Positions 26,056-34,300 of a stretch of 55,279 bases of DNA are shown here, in pieces. Position numbers and translations under genes: made by a program. The notes below the pieces were generated by a model. The model ran no database searches and was not told the DNA's origin. It was given only the letters and a program-made list of their open reading frames with translations. The stretch spans positions 1 to 55,279 of the forward strand of contig JAFQKQ010000018.1 in NCBI GenBank assembly GCA_017396845.1, given 5' to 3'. This DNA is from Clostridia bacterium. GTDB lineage: Bacteria > Bacillota > Clostridia > Christensenellales > Aristaeellaceae. The stretch's first letter is position 1, and each line of letters opens with the position of its first letter.

Positions 26056-26084
26056 TTGACATTCCCCAAAGCGAAGGGTATAAT
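26056..26084 (+). promoter_or_regulatory. Promoter of the GH105 gene
   Basis: A perfect consensus promoter: TTGACA (26056-26061), 17-nt spacer, TATAAT (26079-26084). Such strength suggests control by another factor, but no operator is obvious besides the upstream inverted repeat. Confidence 0.85.
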
Positions 26085-26122
26085 AGTTTCATAACATAAG
26101 AAATCTCGGGAGGGTAAAGGAT

Positions 26123-27172
26123 ATGGCGATGAACTATGAGAATATTGCAAATCTTGTACTTGAACGATTGAAATTGCCCGATACGGAGGATGTCAGCAGC
26201 GGCCATCTTACAATGGATAATTGGGAATGGCCGACGGGCGTCGCGCTGTACGGCGTATGGAAAACATATAAAAAGACGGGCGATAAGAATATACTTGACT
26301 ATCTTGAAAGCTGGTATGCCCGCAGATTTACCATGGAAAAGCCACACAGAAACGTAAACACCGTAGCGCCGATGCTTGCGCTTACGTTTATGTACGAGGA
26401 GACGAAGAACGAGGAATATCTTCCGCACATACTCTCCTGGGCCGAATGGGTCATGAACGAAATGCCGAGAACGGAGCTTGGCGGCCTTCAGCACTGCACG
26501 GTCTGGAACCGTCACTACGAGCAGCTGTGGGACGATACGCTGTTTATGACGGTTTTGTTCCTTTTAAAGGCGGGTCTGGTGCTCGGCAATAAGGAATGGG
26601 TGGAGGAAGCCGGCTATCAGTTCCTGATTCATATCCGGTATCTTCAGGATAAGATCACGGGTCTTTGGTATCACGGCTGGACGTTTGACAGAAGGCACAA
26701 TTTTGCCGAAGCCTTCTGGGGCAGAGGAAACGCCTGGGCGGTAATGTCCTCGGTGGAATTTGTGGAGATGGTCGGAAGGGATTCGGCGGTTGCGCGCTAT
26801 GTGCTTGCATGTCTCAATGATCAGGTGCTCGCCCTGTGGAAGCTTCAGCGCGAAAACGGCATGTTTACAACGCTTCTGGATGTAGAAGAAACCTATCTTG
26901 AAACCAGCTGTACGGCGGGCATCGCCTGCGGCGTTTTGAAGGGCATTCGTCTTGGCTATATCGATGAGAAATACAGGGATATGGGCATGAAAGCCGCCGC
27001 CGCCGTCATCGAAAGAATTGCGGAGGACGGTACCGTGCAGGGTGTTTCCAATGGCACCGGCATGGGACACACGCTCGATTTCTACAAAAACATCTCGATC
27101 ACCCCCACCGCATACGGACAGGGCATCGCATTTCTGATGCTCACGGAGCTTTGCGAAGGGGAAGAAGGATGA
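26123..27172 (+). CDS. Glycoside hydrolase family 105 (unsaturated rhamnogalacturonyl hydrolase)
   Basis: This 349-residue (alpha/alpha)6-barrel protein removes unsaturated uronic acid residues from pectin fragments left by polysaccharide lyases. Family features are MDNWEWPTGVALYG (31-44), the WDDT motif (136-139) with the candidate catalytic Asp, FWGRGNAW (198-205), and a late TAYGQGIAFLML segment. There is no signal peptide, so it acts on imported oligosaccharides in the cytoplasm. Start by GGGAGGG 8 nt upstream. It overlaps the next small ORF by ATGA, and an AraC-type regulator follows. Confidence 0.88.
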   Translation: MAMNYENIANLVLERLKLPDTEDVSSGHLTMDNWEWPTGVALYGVWKTYKKTGDKNILDYLESWYARRFTMEKPHRNVNTVAPMLALTFMYEETKNEEYLPHILSWAEWVMNEMPRTELGGLQHCTVWNRHYEQLWDDTLFMTVLFLLKAGLVLGNKEWVEEAGYQFLIHIRYLQDKITGLWYHGWTFDRRHNFAEAFWGRGNAWAVMSSVEFVEMVGRDSAVARYVLACLNDQVLALWKLQRENGMFTTLLDVEETYLETSCTAGIACGVLKGIRLGYIDEKYRDMGMKAAAAVIERIAEDGTVQGVSNGTGMGHTLDFYKNISITPTAYGQGIAFLMLTELCEGEEG

Positions 27173-27375
27173 ATAAAAAAGAAGATTTGACGGTTAACAG
27201 CCGCATTCGGGCGCTTGGAAAGATGCGCGGACTGTTTCGGGAACAATCGGCTGAAAGAGCGAATGTAAGCCGTTCACATATCAATTCTGTAGAAGTACCG
27301 GGAATTGTACGCTCGCTTTCGCCGGAGGTTTTCTTTAATATTACCGATGCTCCGGAGATTGCTCCTGCGGATTGA
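27169..27375 (+). CDS. Hypothetical 68-residue protein
   Basis: The frame starts at an ATG overlapping the GH105 stop (ATGA), the usual sign of translational coupling. The product is short and basic at the N-terminus (MNKKEDLTVNSRIRALGKMR) with no recognisable domain, membrane helix or cysteine. Part of it (RALGKMRGLFREQSAERANV) could form an amphipathic helix. A terminator follows 73 bases later. It may be a real coupled gene or a remnant; I cannot assign it. Confidence 0.4.
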   Translation: MNKKEDLTVNSRIRALGKMRGLFREQSAERANVSRSHINSVEVPGIVRSLSPEVFFNITDAPEIAPAD

Positions 27376-27447
27376 ACAGCCGCATCGGTTTTTCCGAGCA
27401 GAGTATTCAATAAGTCGGAGAACTGAGATCGCTTGCGGAGCGGTAAA

Positions 27448-27488
27448 GAGGCATTTAACGGATTTTCGTTGAATGCCTCCGTTTTTTT
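27448..27488 (+). terminator. Terminator of the GH105 transcript
   Basis: A 13-bp stem with one G-T pair (27448-27460 with 27467-27479), a 6-nt loop, then CG and seven T residues: a textbook intrinsic terminator. Confidence 0.9.
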
Positions 27489-27514
27489 GTCCGTCCTACC
27501 GCCGGTTTCCGCGC

Positions 27515-27543
27515 TTGCGGTGGCATGGGATATGTGATATAAT
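27515..27543 (+). promoter_or_regulatory. Promoter of the AraC-type regulator gene
   Basis: TTGCGG (27515-27520) and TATAAT (27538-27543) with a 17-nt spacer. Transcription would start near 27550, which makes the GTG at 27567 too close to serve as start and supports the one at 27606. Confidence 0.65.
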
Positions 27544-27605
27544 TGCTATTATGATATTATGGAAAAGTGTTTTCGAAATTTGCATCGGGATACGGGGGCG
27601 TATTG

Positions 27606-29831
27606 GTGAAGCATAGAATCCGGTATTATCTGAAAAGCACGTTTGTCAGGTACACGCTTTCATATATTCTGATATTGATGATATTGATTACGTGCATTGT
27701 GGCGTATATGTATATCCATTTTCACAAAACCATATACGAAAGCACGCAGGATGCGCAGACCAATAAGCTTGCAAGCGTCAGATATCAGAGCGAAAATCAT
27801 ATTCAGCTGATGATGGGAATTGCCGAACAGCTGGGGCTTTCGGTTGCGTCCGGGAATCCGGGGGAAGAAAACGCGAACGAGATCATGGCGGCGCTTGCGC
27901 CCTATGGCCTGTATTACGATTTCTGCGATCAGCTGTACGTACACTTCTACGGGGACGAATGGGTATACGGCGCGGATGTACGCGTGAAAAAGGAAACGTT
28001 CTTCTCCGAAACGGTGGCATACGAGACGACGTCGGAAAAAGATGTTCTTGAAAGAATCGAAAAAAAGGGCGAGACGAGCGTAATTGAAAGCCAGCTGGTG
28101 GTAAACAATCTTGTGAGCGCGGAAGAGAGAAATATGCTCACATATATACTCCCGCTTGGAATCGATAAAGCGAATGCGTCCGGCTGCGCCGTGTTCTTTA
28201 TTCCCGAGGAGCGCTACAAAAGGTTTATGGAGGACGAAATCGCAGACGGCGGCAATCGGTATATACTTTTTAACGGCGAAATCGTCGCCTCGGGCGAGAC
28301 CTTTTCGCTGGATGATGCGTATGTAAAGCAGGCGGCGAACGGCGCGGCGCAGACGGAAATATATGAAAAGCTGGTTGCGGGCAGAATGTACCTGTTTATC
28401 GCAATGCCCGGTGATATCGAGGGCTTTTCATTCTTTACCGCCATACCGCTTACCAGCATTTCGAAGACTGTGGCCAGCGGCTGGAGCGGCTTTGTTGTGA
28501 TTTTGCTTGCCTTCACGCTTCCGTGCCTGGGCTTTATGATACTGATTTCCCGCAGCAATTACCGGATGATCCGCGATATGAGCGCGCAGTTTGCAACCGA
28601 TGAGGATGCTTATGCCGACAATATCGACGTAATCAGAGAAGGCATTCATACGCTGGTCGGAAAAAACCGGGATCTTGACACGGAGCTTGAAAAGAGCCTG
28701 CCTGCAAGAAGAAATCAGTTTGTGAATCAGCTGGTAAAGGGAAGGTTTGAAAATAAGGAGGCGGCGACTGAAAAGGCGAAGGAGGTAGGGCTGGATATTG
28801 AAAAGGCCTTCTTTGAGATACTGCTTCTTGGATTGCCTAAGGATAATGTGGGCGTTTCCGCGGAAACGATTCTTGCCGCCGCGCCGGAGGGCGTTTCATG
28901 CGCGGGCACCGATCTTTTGGGCTACGACCAGCTTCTGATTGCGGCATTTTCCGACGACGATGAGAGTCTCAAAAAGTTCGCGCTTGACATCTCACGCCTT
29001 CCCGATATTGTAAGCTTCAGAATTCCTGTCGCCGTGAGCGGCATACATGAGGATTTCGGAGATATGCCCGCTGCCTGTCTGGAAGCGACGAGCGCTTATG
29101 ACGGGCGTTTTGTGGCGGGCGAAATGCGGCTTTTGAGCTTTTCGGAGGTTGGAAGCTCTACGCAAAGCCTCATTCCGCAGGCGAGAAACTACATCGAAGC
29201 CATCAAGCAGGCGATGTCGTTCGGAAACAGCGTGGATATGAATCAAAAGCTCGACGAACTTTTGATGTTTTTGAGAAATGCAAACTTGTCCATGGTTGCA
29301 TTCAGGCAGATTTATAACGAGGTCATCGCCGCGATTATCTCCATTGCCGGTTCGAGTGATCAGGAGGCAATCAAGTATTACGACCTGTTCACACTTTCCA
29401 ACTGCCGTTCGATCGACGAACTGGACGGGATTCTCAGGAAAGTGTGCGCCGGCATCATGGAAAACAGCCGTGAGAAGGATCATCAGCCGCTGATTCAGAA
29501 TATCCTTCAGTATATGGCGAAAATGTATACGGATCCGGGCTTTACGCTTTCACAGGTTGCGGAGGAATTTTCGCTCACAACCACCCGACTTTCCATCGAA
29601 TTCAAGGAAAATATGCGCATGACGCCGTCCGATTACCTGACTATGCTTAGAATGGAGCATTCGAAGAAGCTTCTGAAGGAGACGGATAAATCGATCAAGG
29701 ACATCTGTACGGAGGTCGGCTACTCGGATGTTTCCAGCTATATCCGCCGCTTTAAGCAGTACACCACGCAAACGCCGCTTCAGTTCAGGCAGACAATCAG
29801 AAGTGCGGAGGAAAAACAGAAGGATGGATAG
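27606..29831 (+). CDS. Membrane-bound AraC-family transcriptional regulator
   Basis: A protein of about 741 residues with helices near residues 15-37 and 290-315 around a roughly 250-residue extracellular sensor, then a cytoplasmic region and a C-terminal AraC DNA-binding domain (FTLSQVAEEFSLTTTRLSIEFKE, SIKDICTEVGYSDVSSYIRRFK). Clostridia and Bacillus use such proteins to sense extracellular sugars and activate nearby glycan-degrading genes. GTG at 27606 (GGGGG ribosome site 27594-27598) is preferred; TTG 27603 and GTG 27567 are in frame alternatives. Adjacent GH105 and GH127-like genes are plausible targets. Confidence 0.83.
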   Translation: MKHRIRYYLKSTFVRYTLSYILILMILITCIVAYMYIHFHKTIYESTQDAQTNKLASVRYQSENHIQLMMGIAEQLGLSVASGNPGEENANEIMAALAPYGLYYDFCDQLYVHFYGDEWVYGADVRVKKETFFSETVAYETTSEKDVLERIEKKGETSVIESQLVVNNLVSAEERNMLTYILPLGIDKANASGCAVFFIPEERYKRFMEDEIADGGNRYILFNGEIVASGETFSLDDAYVKQAANGAAQTEIYEKLVAGRMYLFIAMPGDIEGFSFFTAIPLTSISKTVASGWSGFVVILLAFTLPCLGFMILISRSNYRMIRDMSAQFATDEDAYADNIDVIREGIHTLVGKNRDLDTELEKSLPARRNQFVNQLVKGRFENKEAATEKAKEVGLDIEKAFFEILLLGLPKDNVGVSAETILAAAPEGVSCAGTDLLGYDQLLIAAFSDDDESLKKFALDISRLPDIVSFRIPVAVSGIHEDFGDMPAACLEATSAYDGRFVAGEMRLLSFSEVGSSTQSLIPQARNYIEAIKQAMSFGNSVDMNQKLDELLMFLRNANLSMVAFRQIYNEVIAAIISIAGSSDQEAIKYYDLFTLSNCRSIDELDGILRKVCAGIMENSREKDHQPLIQNILQYMAKMYTDPGFTLSQVAEEFSLTTTRLSIEFKENMRMTPSDYLTMLRMEHSKKLLKETDKSIKDICTEVGYSDVSSYIRRFKQYTTQTPLQFRQTIRSAEEKQKDG

Positions 29832-30262
29832 AGCCTGGCAGAGCATATGGAAGCATGAATCGCAAATAAGCGCCTGAAGGGCTACGCGCCTGCTCGTTTC
29901 CCGCAGAGCATCGGCAATAAAACGAAAGTCAGCACAAAAGCAACCGCCCCCCTTCCGTCTCGCTGTGATAGGCCGTTCTTCCCTGCAAGCGGGGACGGCA
30001 GGAGGGAAAGAAATTGCGCAGAATTTGATCCGATCGGACGCTGTTCATTTTGGCGGGTATGTAAGTCCTTTGGAAGGAAATTTAAATAACAAAAAGTGTA
30101 AATAAGAAGAAGCTGCCGGCTTACCGGCCTTAAAAAGGGAGAGCGGATGCTTACGCGAAGGGCATCGCACTTCGCCGGAAACGTTGATTCCGCAGCAAGC
30201 AGCAAGCCCCCGGTACGATATTGAAATCGTTCCGGGGGCTTGCTGCTTGCGTAGCGTATCCG
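29832..30262. other. 431-base gap without convincing gene
   Basis: Between the convergent AraC and ABC genes I see no credible ORF (a 107-codon minus frame at 29882-30205 has unnatural composition and no ribosome site). Structured pieces are CTTCCCTGC...GCAGGAGGGAAG (29969-30006), GCCGGCTTACCGGC near 30115-30128, and the long inverted repeat at 30195-30250. The composition is mixed and could hide a small RNA. Confidence 0.5.
30195..30250. repeat. 19-bp perfect inverted repeat
   Basis: 30195-30213 pairs perfectly with 30232-30250, and a further 5-bp inner stem (30215-30219/30226-30230) leaves a 6-nt loop. The hairpin is unusually long and GC-rich, yet neither side has a T-tract. It lies 13 bases from the 3' end of the ABC gene, so it could still act as an mRNA 3'-end stabiliser or terminator for the convergent units. 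Confidence 0.8.
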
Positions 30263-32104
30263 TTATAATGTCGCTTTTCCCAACAGCGCCTGTTCGCGTT
30301 CCTCGCTGAACTGGTTGGCGTAGAGGTTGTAGTAGTAGCCTCGTTTTTGAATGAGCTCTTTGTGAGAACCGGATTCGGTTACTTCGCCGTGCTGGATGAC
30401 CAGAATTCTGTCGGCGGAGCGAATGGTGGAGAGACGGTGGGCGATGATGAAGCTGGTGCGGCCTTCGAGCGATGTTTCGATGGCCTTTTGAATCTTCTGT
30501 TCGGTTTCGGTGTCTACCGAGCTCGTTGCCTCGTCCAGTACAAATATGGCGGGGTTGGCAATCAGTGCGCGGGCGAAGGAAACCAACTGCTTTTGGCCCG
30601 TGGACAGGCGGTTTCCACCTTCTCCGACGTCGGTATCGTAGCCCTTTTCAAACTTCTGTATGAATTCCTCCGCGTCCACCATCCGGGCGACCTTCTCAAT
30701 TTCTTCGTTTGATGCGTCGAGTCTTCCGTAGCGAATGTTGTCGCGGATGGTGCCGGAGAAGAGGTGGGGCTGCTGAAGCACGTAGCCCAGATGCGATTGA
30801 AGCCAGAGCTGAGAGCGCTCTTTGTAGTCCGTGCCGTCGATCAGGATTCTGCCCTCGGTGGGCTCGTAGAAGCGGCAGATCAGGTTTACAATGGTGCTCT
30901 TTCCGCTTCCGGTTTCGCCGACCAGCGCGATGGTTTCGCCGGCTTTTACCTTGAGGCTGAAGTTTTTCAGCACCTTTTCGCCGCCGGAGTACTGGAAGGA
31001 TACGTTTTCAAACTCGATATCGCCGATCAATTCGGGCCAGTTCGAGCGGTCGGGGTTCAGGTTGCTGCCGAATTCCTTTTGAACCGCCTCGGAGTCCTTG
31101 ATTTCCGGTTCGGTTTCCAGCATCGTGATTACGCGCTCGCCTGCTGCCTGGCTGTTCTGCATGTCCGCAAAGGTGCGCACGATGCTTACGATGGGCTCAA
31201 AGATGTTGCTGGCGTAGTTTACAAACGCGGTCAGCGTACCCACGGTGAGCGCGGCATTTACGCTGAATACCTTAGCGCCGCCCTGCCAGAGGGTAAAGGC
31301 GATGGCGATGGAGCCTAAAGACATGACGATGGGGAAAAGGAGCGAGCTGTTGAGCGCGGCGCGGATGGAATTGCGCTTCATATTGTGCGTAAGCTCTACA
31401 AATTCCTCGTTGTTGGCCTCTTCGCGAACGAGCGTCTTGGTGGTTTTCGCGCCCATGATGCCCTCGTTGAACGCGCCCGTGATCTTGGAGTTCGTCTTTC
31501 TTACTTCGCGGTAGCTTTTGAGGATCTTTTTCTGGAAGTACATGGCGACCACTGCGATTACCGGGATTACGGAAAGCACGGCAAGCCCCAGCTTCCAATC
31601 AAGCGTCAGCATCGTGAATGCCGACATGACGACATAGCCCGCGCCCCACATAAGGTCGATCAGGCCCCAGCCGATGGTGTCGCCGATGCGCTGAGTATCG
31701 CTGGTCATGCGGGCGATCAGGTAGCCGACGGGCGTCTTGTCATAGAAGGAAAAGGAGAGCTCCTGAAGGCGCAGAAAGCCGATTTTTCGGATGCGGTGGG
31801 TCATGCCTACCTCCACCTTGCCCGATATGAAACAGAAGGAGAATATGCATGCAACCTGCGCAAGCACCACCAGCGTATAGCGGATGACAAAGAAACCGAA
31901 GCCCTCCAGAGTATGGTTCTGGATGTAAACGTCGATGGCTTCACGGGTAAGAAGCGGAATCTGTACGTCGAGATAAGCGCTGAAAATCATCAGCAGGCAG
32001 ACGAGAATCAGATGCTTGTGAAAGGGCTTGGCGTATTTTAACAGTTTTTTCCAGAGCGATGCGTCAAATCGTTTGTTATAATCCTGTTCTTCCTGAAACT
32101 GCAT
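30263..32104 (-). CDS. ABC exporter half-transporter, catalytic-site subunit (BmrD/YfiC-like)
   Basis: A 613-residue membrane half-transporter: six helices in residues about 30-330, then an ATPase domain with Walker A GETGSGKST, Q-loop YVLQQPHLFSG, signature LSTGQKQ, Walker B IFVLDEATSSVD (catalytic Glu intact) and H-loop IAHRLST. The signature departs from LSGGQ, as in the subunit that contributes to the degenerate site of heterodimeric exporters. It follows its partner gene after 15 bases. Likely exports drugs, lipids or peptides; cargo unknown. Confidence 0.88.
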   Translation of the reverse strand: MQFQEEQDYNKRFDASLWKKLLKYAKPFHKHLILVCLLMIFSAYLDVQIPLLTREAIDVYIQNHTLEGFGFFVIRYTLVVLAQVACIFSFCFISGKVEVGMTHRIRKIGFLRLQELSFSFYDKTPVGYLIARMTSDTQRIGDTIGWGLIDLMWGAGYVVMSAFTMLTLDWKLGLAVLSVIPVIAVVAMYFQKKILKSYREVRKTNSKITGAFNEGIMGAKTTKTLVREEANNEEFVELTHNMKRNSIRAALNSSLLFPIVMSLGSIAIAFTLWQGGAKVFSVNAALTVGTLTAFVNYASNIFEPIVSIVRTFADMQNSQAAGERVITMLETEPEIKDSEAVQKEFGSNLNPDRSNWPELIGDIEFENVSFQYSGGEKVLKNFSLKVKAGETIALVGETGSGKSTIVNLICRFYEPTEGRILIDGTDYKERSQLWLQSHLGYVLQQPHLFSGTIRDNIRYGRLDASNEEIEKVARMVDAEEFIQKFEKGYDTDVGEGGNRLSTGQKQLVSFARALIANPAIFVLDEATSSVDTETEQKIQKAIETSLEGRTSFIIAHRLSTIRSADRILVIQHGEVTESGSHKELIQKRGYYYNLYANQFSEEREQALLGKATL

Positions 32105-32119
32105 AAACTTTTCCCTCCT

Positions 32120-33973
32120 TTATGCGGTTTTTTCGGTCTGATTGAGCTCTTCCTCCAGCGCCGTCTGAATCATGTAGATTCTCCGGTACAGACCGTCTTC
32201 ATGGATCAGCTCGTCATGGGAACCATTCTGTGCCACGCGGCCGTTCTGCAGTACGATTATCACGTCGGCCTCCGCAAGTGTGGTCAGGCGGTGGGAGATG
32301 ATAAACGTGGTCGCGCAGGTTCCGCCTTCCTTTTTCTGCTCTTTGAGCGCTTCGCGGATGGCTTTATCGGTCTCCGTGTCCACGGCGGAGAGGGAGTCGT
32401 CGAAGATGAGAATATCGTTTTGCTTAAGCAGCGTTCTTGCAATCGCCACGCGCTGCTTCTGTCCGCCCGACAGCGTTACGCCTCTTTCGCCGACCAGCGT
32501 ATCGTAGCCGTTTTCAAAATCCTGTATAAAATCATGCGCGCAGGCGGTCCTGGCGGCGTCAAAGATCATTTCATCGGTGGGATTCTTTACGGCGATGCCG
32601 ATATTGTTTCTTACCGTTCTCGAATATAAAAACGGCTCCTGAAGAATGAGGCCGATGCGGCTCCTTAAGTGGGATTTCCTGATCTTTTTGATGTTCACGC
32701 CGCCGATTCTGATTTCGCCGCGCCCGTCTTCTACATCGTAAAGCCTTTGAAGCAGGTGCATAAGCGTGGATTTTCCCGTTCCCGTCGCGCCCAATACGGC
32801 AACTGTCTGACCGGCCTTTACGGTGAAGTCGATATCGATCAGAACAGGATTCATTCTCTCATATTCAAAGCCCACATGATCGAATACGATATCGCCCTCA
32901 ATCGGCGCGCAGACTGCGTCTTCATCGTCCTCTTCGCTCTTGGCTACCAAAATCTCGTCGATTCGGTCGAAGGCGACCAGGGATTTGCCCATATCGGACA
33001 GGATTCGTCCCATCTGTCGGATGGGCCAGAGCAGCATTGATATGTAGGTTACGAATTTGGTCATGTCGCCGATGGAGAGTATGTCGTTTGCACTGGCGGC
33101 CAGAAACACGCCGTAAACCAGCGTAACGCCCGTCTGCGCCATGCTCAGAAGGTCGCTTCCGGACCAGTATATCGCCAGGAGATTGCAAAGCCTTCTGCTC
33201 TTTTTCCAGAGATCGTCGTTGGCTTCGTTGAACTTGTCGATTTCAAACTGCTGCCTTCCGAATGCGCGCACCACGCGAACGCCCGTCAGGTTTTCCTGAA
33301 GTACGGCGCTCATCTTGCCTTCGGCTTCGTCGGACAGCTGGAAGCTCTTTCGAACCCATTTAAAAAACCACATGGCGAATACGAACAGAAACGGCACCAG
33401 TACCATGCTGACCAGCGTCATTTTCACGTTCATCTGAAGCATCAGTGTGAGCGCCACGATCAGCATGAGCACCGCGCGGAACACTTCAACCACCTGCGTC
33501 TGCAAAAAGCGGCGGATGGTTTCAACGTCGGATGTGCACCTTTGAATGAGGTCGCCGGTCTTGGCTTTCACATGATAATCGTAGGGGAGGGACTGAAGGT
33601 GTGTGTAGAGCCGATCCCGCATGTTTTTGGCGATTGCTTCCGATGCGGTGGCCGTCCAGCGGCTTCTGAAATACTGGAAGCAGCCGTTTAATACGTAGAG
33701 TGCGATGATGATCAGCGCCGCAATCCAAAGGTGACTCACTACGTAATCAAGTCCCCCGCGCTGATAGTAAAAGCGGTTCAGGAAAGCGGGGAAATTGAGC
33801 GGATCGTTGGTTCCCTTTGCCTTGCTTGTGAGCGCATCGGCAATTCCGCCGAGAACGCTTGGCGATATGAAGCCTACAACGCTCGTCACGCCCACGGCAG
33901 CCACGGCGCCGAAATAGCGCAGGCGGTTGCCCTTCATCATGTCGACTAAAAGTTTCAGCTTTCTGGATGCCAT
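32120..33973 (-). CDS. ABC exporter half-transporter, degenerate-site subunit (BmrC-like)
   Basis: A 617-residue partner of the preceding half-transporter. Six helices are followed by Walker A GATGTGKST, Q-loop LILQEPFLYSR, canonical signature LSGGQKQ, and Walker B ILIFDDSLSAVD, where Asp replaces the catalytic Glu. One canonical and one degenerate ATP site is the hallmark of heterodimeric exporters such as BmrCD and TM287/288, and gene order (degenerate subunit first) matches bmrC-bmrD. The start at 33973 is set by TTGGAGG 7 nt upstream; the 10 extra upstream codons lack a ribosome site. A leader peptide and terminator precede it. Confidence 0.88.
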   Translation of the reverse strand: MASRKLKLLVDMMKGNRLRYFGAVAAVGVTSVVGFISPSVLGGIADALTSKAKGTNDPLNFPAFLNRFYYQRGGLDYVVSHLWIAALIIIALYVLNGCFQYFRSRWTATASEAIAKNMRDRLYTHLQSLPYDYHVKAKTGDLIQRCTSDVETIRRFLQTQVVEVFRAVLMLIVALTLMLQMNVKMTLVSMVLVPFLFVFAMWFFKWVRKSFQLSDEAEGKMSAVLQENLTGVRVVRAFGRQQFEIDKFNEANDDLWKKSRRLCNLLAIYWSGSDLLSMAQTGVTLVYGVFLAASANDILSIGDMTKFVTYISMLLWPIRQMGRILSDMGKSLVAFDRIDEILVAKSEEDDEDAVCAPIEGDIVFDHVGFEYERMNPVLIDIDFTVKAGQTVAVLGATGTGKSTLMHLLQRLYDVEDGRGEIRIGGVNIKKIRKSHLRSRIGLILQEPFLYSRTVRNNIGIAVKNPTDEMIFDAARTACAHDFIQDFENGYDTLVGERGVTLSGGQKQRVAIARTLLKQNDILIFDDSLSAVDTETDKAIREALKEQKKEGGTCATTFIISHRLTTLAEADVIIVLQNGRVAQNGSHDELIHEDGLYRRIYMIQTALEEELNQTEKTA

Positions 33974-34001
33974 ATTTTCCTCCAATTCGTTTTTTACGCA
34001 C

Positions 34002-34033
34002 AAAAACGCCGGGTGAGTTTGACTCGCCCGGCG
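34002..34033 (-). terminator. Intrinsic terminator in the ABC operon leader (attenuator)
   Basis: On the minus strand a 12-bp stem (34033-34022 with 34018-34007, one C-A mismatch) and 3-nt loop are followed by five T residues (34006-34002). It lies between the leader peptide and the first ABC gene. Its 5' arm (34030-34022, CGGGCGAGT) can alternatively pair with GCTTGCCCG at 34088-34080 inside the leader ORF. Confidence 0.85.
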
Positions 34034-34064
34034 ATAAGCATAGACAGAAGATATTTTTATATAT

Positions 34065-34130
34065 CTATATCTTATTCTGCGGGCAAGCGGAATGATTATT
34101 TACGTCAGCAGTGCGGAATCTGTTGTTCAT
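34065..34130 (-). CDS. Leader peptide of the ABC exporter operon (21 aa)
   Basis: On the minus strand ATG at 34130 is followed by 21 sense codons (MNNRFRTADV... ending ...CPQNKI) and TAG at 34065. A strong ribosome site AAAGGGG (34144-34138) lies 7 nt upstream. The promoter is about 30 nt further upstream, so this is the first thing translated from the transcript. Codons 14-17 (GCT TGC CCG) overlap the antiterminator arm. By analogy with BmrB, ribosome stalling in this peptide would let the antiterminator form and switch on the exporter genes. The peptide itself needs no function. Confidence 0.75.
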   Translation of the reverse strand: MNNRFRTADVNNHSACPQNKI

Positions 34131-34167
34131 TTTCGCTTCCCCTTTCTTTCGATATTTTTCGAAATTC

Positions 34168-34196
34168 AGTATACTCCCGATTGGATAAAAATGCAA
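34168..34196 (-). promoter_or_regulatory. Promoter of the ABC exporter operon
   Basis: On the minus strand TTGCAT (34196-34191) and TATACT (34173-34168) are spaced by 17 nt. The predicted start near 34161 gives a leader of about 190 nt before the first exporter gene. Confidence 0.75.
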
Positions 34197-34300
34197 TATG
34201 CATCAGTGGAAGATTCATAAATTAACATATACTTTGTGCGCGAAAGCCGTTTACATCTGAGAAGCTGTATGCTACATTCTTCATGAGGAGGTCGATCGAA

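Noticed and set aside
34250-34278. TTTACA and TACATT with 17-nt spacer upstream of the GH127-like gene
   Set aside because: Transcription would begin at the ribosome site, leaving no leader; kept as a weak possibility only.
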